Part shown: positions 13,703-16,573 of the stretch, piece by piece
How positions within the stretch are numbered: position 1 is the first letter of the stretch
Layout: every line of letters starts with the position of its first letter
Source of the DNA: DATLZB01 sp035574175
GTDB lineage: Bacteria > Pseudomonadota > Alphaproteobacteria > Rhizobiales > Hyphomicrobiaceae
DNA length: 16,573 nucleotides
Reading direction: 5' to 3'
NCBI GenBank assembly: GCA_035574175.1
Contig: DATLZB010000137.1
Span: 1 to 16,573 of the forward strand
The notes under the pieces: model-generated
Database searches by the model: none
What the model was told of the DNA's origin: nothing
What the model saw: the letters and a program-made list of their open reading frames with translations, nothing else
Program-made: the position numbers and the translations under genes

Positions 13703-14821
13703 ATGGTGACCGACGCGGCAAGATCGAGATACGGCATCGATGCCTACCTCGAGTGGGTCGAGAGGGAGGGTCTGCGCGTCACGGAGGCGCTTGGCATTGA
13801 TCTCTTCTCGGTCGAGACCGCCGAGTGGCCGCGCTACGGCATCAAAGCCGCAGCCGTACACCTCAAGGGGCGCGGCGACTTCTGCAACATGTTCGTGTAC
13901 GACCTCGGCCCGGCCAAATCGTCGAGCCCCCAGCGCCACCTCTACGAGGAGGTGATTTACGTGCTCGAGGGCAGCGGCAGCACGCAGATCGAGGCGCTCG
14001 ACGGCCACAAGTGGAGCTTCGAGTGGGGGCCAAGGAGCCTGTTCGCCATCCCGCTCAATGCCCGCCATCGCCATTTCAACGGGAGCGGGCGGGAGCGTGC
14101 CCTGCTCGCCAGCACCACATCGCTGCCGCTGATGATGAACCTTTTGCACAACGAGAGGTTCATCTTCGAAACGGAGTTCGACTTCGACGACCGCTTCGGC
14201 AGGAGCGAGTATTTCGCAGGCGCGGGCGATCTCATCACGGTGCGGCCCGGCAACCACATGTGGGAAACGAACTTCGTTCCAGATCTTGCCGCCATCGAGC
14301 TCAAGGCGTGGGGCGACCGCGGGGCGGGTGGCACCAATATCATGTTCGTTCTGGCGGACGGCAGCATGCACGCTCACATCTCGGAGATGCCGGTCGGCAC
14401 GTACAAGAAGGGGCACCGGCACGGTCCCGGTTTCCATGTCATGTGCGTGACGGGGCACGGCTACTCGCTATGCTGGTATGAGGGCGATGCGGACTTTATC
14501 AGGATCGATTGGAAGCACGGGACGGTGTTTCCTCCAGCGGATCAACAGTTCCATCAGCACTTCAATACGAGCCGCCAGCCGGCCCGCTACCTCGCCACCA
14601 ATCTGGGGGGGCTCAGATACCCGGTTACCTCGACCCACCGCCGTTCACTGCTCGGCCTCAAGCCCGGCGAGAAGGGGGCAGTATCGACCGACATCAAGAA
14701 AGGGGGCGATCAGATCGAGTACGAGGACCAGGACCCCCGCATCCATCGCATCTGGCTTGAGGAGATGAAGAAGCACGGCATCGAGCCGCGCATGGCGGCC
14801 TTCATTCCGAGTGGGGCCTAG
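13703..14821 (+). CDS. Bicupin protein, of the type named ethanolamine ammonia-lyase-activating protein
   Basis: About 372 residues with two cupin barrels. In the first, RHLYEEVIYVLEGSGST (78-94) and FAIPLNARHRHFNG (114-127) are motifs 1 and 2. In the second, GTYKKGHRHGPGFHVMCVTG (232-251) and FPPADQQFHQHFN (276-288) are the pair. The second site offers H238, H240, H245 and H284/H286 for metal; the motif-1 Glu of typical cupins is His here. I recall databases naming such proteins as ethanolamine ammonia-lyase activators, in line with the eutA coupling, but I know of no biochemical proof. ATGs at 13688 and 13691 overlap the eutA stop; ATG 13703 has GGAG (13693-13696) six bases before it and is preferred. 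The enzymatic activity is unknown; gentisate- or homogentisate-dioxygenase-like chemistry is an alternative reading of the bicupin fold. Confidence 0.9.
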   Translation: MVTDAARSRYGIDAYLEWVEREGLRVTEALGIDLFSVETAEWPRYGIKAAAVHLKGRGDFCNMFVYDLGPAKSSSPQRHLYEEVIYVLEGSGSTQIEALDGHKWSFEWGPRSLFAIPLNARHRHFNGSGRERALLASTTSLPLMMNLLHNERFIFETEFDFDDRFGRSEYFAGAGDLITVRPGNHMWETNFVPDLAAIELKAWGDRGAGGTNIMFVLADGSMHAHISEMPVGTYKKGHRHGPGFHVMCVTGHGYSLCWYEGDADFIRIDWKHGTVFPPADQQFHQHFNTSRQPARYLATNLGGLRYPVTSTHRRSLLGLKPGEKGAVSTDIKKGGDQIEYEDQDPRIHRIWLEEMKKHGIEPRMAAFIPSGA

Positions 14822-14851
14822 GGCGGCATGCGGCGCTTAGGCTCAAACCCC

Positions 14852-14870
14852 TGACGCCCGTCATCTTTTT
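14852..14870 (+). terminator. Weak hairpin with T-run after the bicupin gene
   Basis: TGAC-GCCC-GTCA (14852-14863) followed by TCTTTTT. The stem is only four to five bases, but the T-run and the place 30 bases after the stop codon fit an intrinsic terminator for the eutA-bicupin unit. Confidence 0.35.
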
Positions 14871-14977
14871 ACCATAGCACCCGGCAAAGAGCGGGGCGGG
14901 GTGCGTGGGCGCTGTGCAATCCGCGGACTTTTCCGACGATTGCGCCGTTGTTCCGACGAACTGCGGGGAATGCCAGT

Positions 14978-15517
14978 GTGACGGACCAGATCCGGGCCGA
15001 AATGATCCGGCTTCTGCCGCGCCTGCGCCGGTTTGCGCACGCGCTGACGGGAGCCCGCGACCAGGGCGACGACTTGGTGCAGGAGACGTGTGTGCGCGCA
15101 CTGACTCATATCGATCAGTGGGAGCCGGGAACCCGGCTCGACAGCTGGATGTTCCGCATCGCGCAAAACCTCTGGCTGGACAGCGGACGTGCCCAGAAGG
15201 TTCGTGGCGAGAAGGTGGACCTCGAGGAGGCCTACGACGTGGTCGGCTCGGACGGACGGCAGGTCACCGAGCAGCGCATGGCGCTCGAGGCGGTTCGCGA
15301 GGGCCTGCAACAGCTTCCTCCCGAGCAGCGCGTGCTGGTGGCGCTCGTGTGTATAGATGGGCTTTCCTACAAGGAGACTGCGGCAATCGTCGATGCGCCG
15401 ATCGGTACCGTGATGAGCCGCTTGGCTCGTGCCCGGCGCGCGCTGCACGAGTACCTCAACAGAGAAGTCGCACCGCAATCCAAGGACGAGAGGCGCCATG
15501 AGCGAAATCTCCGATAG
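14978..15517 (+). CDS. ECF-type RNA polymerase sigma factor
   Basis: 179 residues. Region 2 (about 10-75) shows LRRFAHALTG, DQGDDLVQETCVRAL (28-42) and RLDSWMFRIAQNLWLD (53-68), the core-binding and -10 recognition helices. Region 4 (about 105-160) shows LQQLPPEQRVLVALVCIDGLSYKETAAIVDAPIGTVMSRLARARRAL, the helix-turn-helix for the -35 element. There is no region 1 or 3, as usual for ECF sigma factors. I chose GTG 14978 because GGGGAA (14965-14970) lies seven bases before it; TTG 14948 would add ten residues. The gene overlaps the anti-sigma gene by 20 bases. The pair is likely autoregulated, but I could not define the target promoter. Confidence 0.94.
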   Translation: MTDQIRAEMIRLLPRLRRFAHALTGARDQGDDLVQETCVRALTHIDQWEPGTRLDSWMFRIAQNLWLDSGRAQKVRGEKVDLEEAYDVVGSDGRQVTEQRMALEAVREGLQQLPPEQRVLVALVCIDGLSYKETAAIVDAPIGTVMSRLARARRALHEYLNREVAPQSKDERRHERNLR

Positions 15518-16337
15518 TACGCTGATGGCCTATGCAGACGGCGAGCTCGACCCGGCGCTGCGCAGCGCGGTTGAGGCAAGGCTCGCCGTTGATCCAGCGA
15601 TGCGTGTGCGGCTCGCCGCCTTCACGCAGACGGGACGGGAGGAACTGTCGGCGCTGTTCGACCCGACGATGCGGGAGGCCGTACCGGCGCGGCTGCACGA
15701 TGCGATTGCCAACTTCCCCATGAGGAACGGGTCTCGGCAGAGTACCGCCCCTCGGTCGGGTGAGGTGCGGGGCGCGGCCTTTGGTACTTTGCTGCAGGGC
15801 CTGCTCGGCGTCTCTGCGATCAGTTGGGCGAGATTTGCATTGGCTCTGCTCGTCGGCGTTTCGGCCGGGTGGGTGCTGAGCCGCGCAACGCTCGGTCCGG
15901 TGCCGGAGGGCGGCCAGGCACCTCGCTTGGTCGGCGCCGACACGGCCTCGGGAGCGCTGCTGCTGCATGTGCTCGAGAGCACTCCGAGCGGAACGGTGGT
16001 GTCGGCAACAGGGGCCGACGGCACCACGGTGTCGTTTAAGGTGGTCCTGTCGTTTCTGAGCCGCAATGCGGAATACTGTCGCCAATACGAGATGGTGGCG
16101 GCAGGCGGGGCGGAGTTCGGCGGGCTCGCCTGCCGCTCGAAAGATGAGACCTGGCGGATCGAGGTCCATACGCGGGCTCCCGCAAAAGGAATATCCCGGG
16201 GCGGCAAGAGCGTGCCGGCGGGAGAGGAGAACGCGGTCGATGCGGCTGTACGCGGGATCATGCCGGAGACGGGGGAGGTCCTGGTTGGAGAGTCGGAGAA
16301 AGAGCTCATCCGCAACCGCTGGCGGGTGAAGGGGTGA
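15498..16337 (+). CDS. Membrane-anchored anti-sigma factor with a two-cysteine outer domain
   Basis: 279 residues. The N terminus, STLMAYADGELDPALRSAVEARLAVDP (7-33), is the short helical anti-sigma start found beside alphaproteobacterial ECF genes; it lacks the zinc-binding H-x3-C-x2-C motif. One membrane segment lies at about 109-127 (SWARFALALLVGVSAGWVL), which would put the sigma-binding part inside and residues 130-279 in the periplasm. The outer domain has SRNAEYCRQYEMV (188-200) and GGLACRSKDETWRIEV (208-223): two cysteines 18 apart. This resembles the CR-x-Y/F ... ACR-x-x-D-x-x-W pattern near the C terminus of 17-kDa surface antigen-type proteins (recalled). A disulfide is probable and could sense redox or envelope state. 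ATG 15498 has GAGAGG at 15488-15493 and overlaps the sigma gene by 20 bases. Confidence 0.87.
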   Translation: MSEISDSTLMAYADGELDPALRSAVEARLAVDPAMRVRLAAFTQTGREELSALFDPTMREAVPARLHDAIANFPMRNGSRQSTAPRSGEVRGAAFGTLLQGLLGVSAISWARFALALLVGVSAGWVLSRATLGPVPEGGQAPRLVGADTASGALLLHVLESTPSGTVVSATGADGTTVSFKVVLSFLSRNAEYCRQYEMVAAGGAEFGGLACRSKDETWRIEVHTRAPAKGISRGGKSVPAGEENAVDAAVRGIMPETGEVLVGESEKELIRNRWRVKG

Positions 16338-16376
16338 AGCGCGCGAACGGTTGCTGTAGCGCAATCCGTCCGCGCT
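16338..16376 (+). terminator. Imperfect hairpin after the anti-sigma gene
   Basis: AGCGCG (16338-16343) pairs with CGCGCT (16371-16376), and ACGG (16347-16350) with CCGT (16366-16369), with small internal bulges. It starts directly after the stop codon. There is no T-run, so termination strength is doubtful. Confidence 0.3.
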
Positions 16377-16399
16377 GTGTGTGTTGCTTTCGGGCTGAT

Positions 16400-16456
16400 G
16401 GGAGTTGGGGCAGGTTGGGGTTGAAGGAGAGTGGGGCGCGGGCGAGGCCTCGCCCG
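16400..16456 (+). repeat. G-run cluster next to a perfect 18-bp palindrome
   Basis: G-runs lie at 16400-16402, 16407-16410, 16417-16420, 16433-16436 and 16440-16442, spaced so that a four-stranded G structure is conceivable. The last run enters a perfect palindrome, CGGGCGAGGCCTCGCCCG (16439-16456). The remaining 16457-16573 holds no convincing gene; an ATG at 16481 follows AAGGAG by only two bases and opens just 19 codons. Confidence 0.4.
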
Positions 16457-16573
16457 GCATCAAACCGACTGGAAGGAGATATGGCCAGGCTGCACCGTCC
16501 CGCCACCCCGCAACCGGTGTCGGTGCTGCCCTGGACATAGGCGGTCGGCGGATCCGCTCGCGCGGTTGCTGCC

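Noticed and set aside
16481..16540. 19-codon frame after AAGGAG near the window end
   Set aside because: The purine box is only two bases from the ATG, too close for normal initiation, and the peptide is very short with no motif.

Overview
The window is high-GC DNA, densely packed with genes, and looks chromosomal. Codon use, the rhizobial style of several proteins (the TPR protein, the ECF sigma/anti-sigma pair and the exported methyltransferase) and the set of small-molecule catabolic genes suggest an alphaproteobacterium, probably Hyphomicrobiales. I see no transposase, integrase, phage gene or CRISPR array. All family calls were made by reading motifs by eye, with no database search.

Layout. 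Positions 1-41 hold the first codons of a leftward gene that leaves the window, possibly SpeD. An AsmA-family protein (252-2465, -) follows. It is divergent from an AbrB-family membrane protein (2629-3801, +), which converges on an XdhC/CoxI-family protein (3810-4856, -). XdhC lies downstream of pxpA (4931-5749, -) in the same direction. pxpA is divergent from pxpB (5834-6553, +) and pxpC (6550-7581, +), and the three together encode a bacterial 5-oxoprolinase. Next come an exported TPR protein (7632-8585, +), an exported or membrane-anchored SAM-dependent methyltransferase (8709-9527, +) and an APC-family permease (9624-10973, +).

The strand then switches to a 54-residue zinc-ribbon-like protein (11001-11165, -), tRNA-Val(CAC) (11297-11371, -) and a carboxymuconolactone-decarboxylase-like protein (11419-11976, -). 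Divergent from these is a translationally coupled pair: eutA, the ethanolamine ammonia-lyase reactivase (12186-13691, +), and a bicupin protein (13703-14821, +). The window ends with an ECF sigma factor (14978-15517, +) overlapping its membrane-bound anti-sigma factor (15498-16337, +), then about 236 bp without a convincing gene. That tail holds an imperfect hairpin, a row of G-runs and a perfect 18-bp palindrome.

How the genes may work together. PxpABC converts 5-oxoproline (pyroglutamate) to glutamate using ATP. The neighbouring AbrB-type transporter could feed it, but nothing in the sequence proves this. EutA normally reactivates the B12-dependent EutBC ethanolamine ammonia-lyase, yet no eutBC is present here; its partner in this locus is a metal-binding-type bicupin. 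The ECF pair is a self-contained envelope-sensing module. The most interesting points are the orphan EutA-bicupin pair, the methyltransferase placed behind an export signal, the anti-sigma factor with a two-cysteine outer domain, and the small zinc-ribbon gene.
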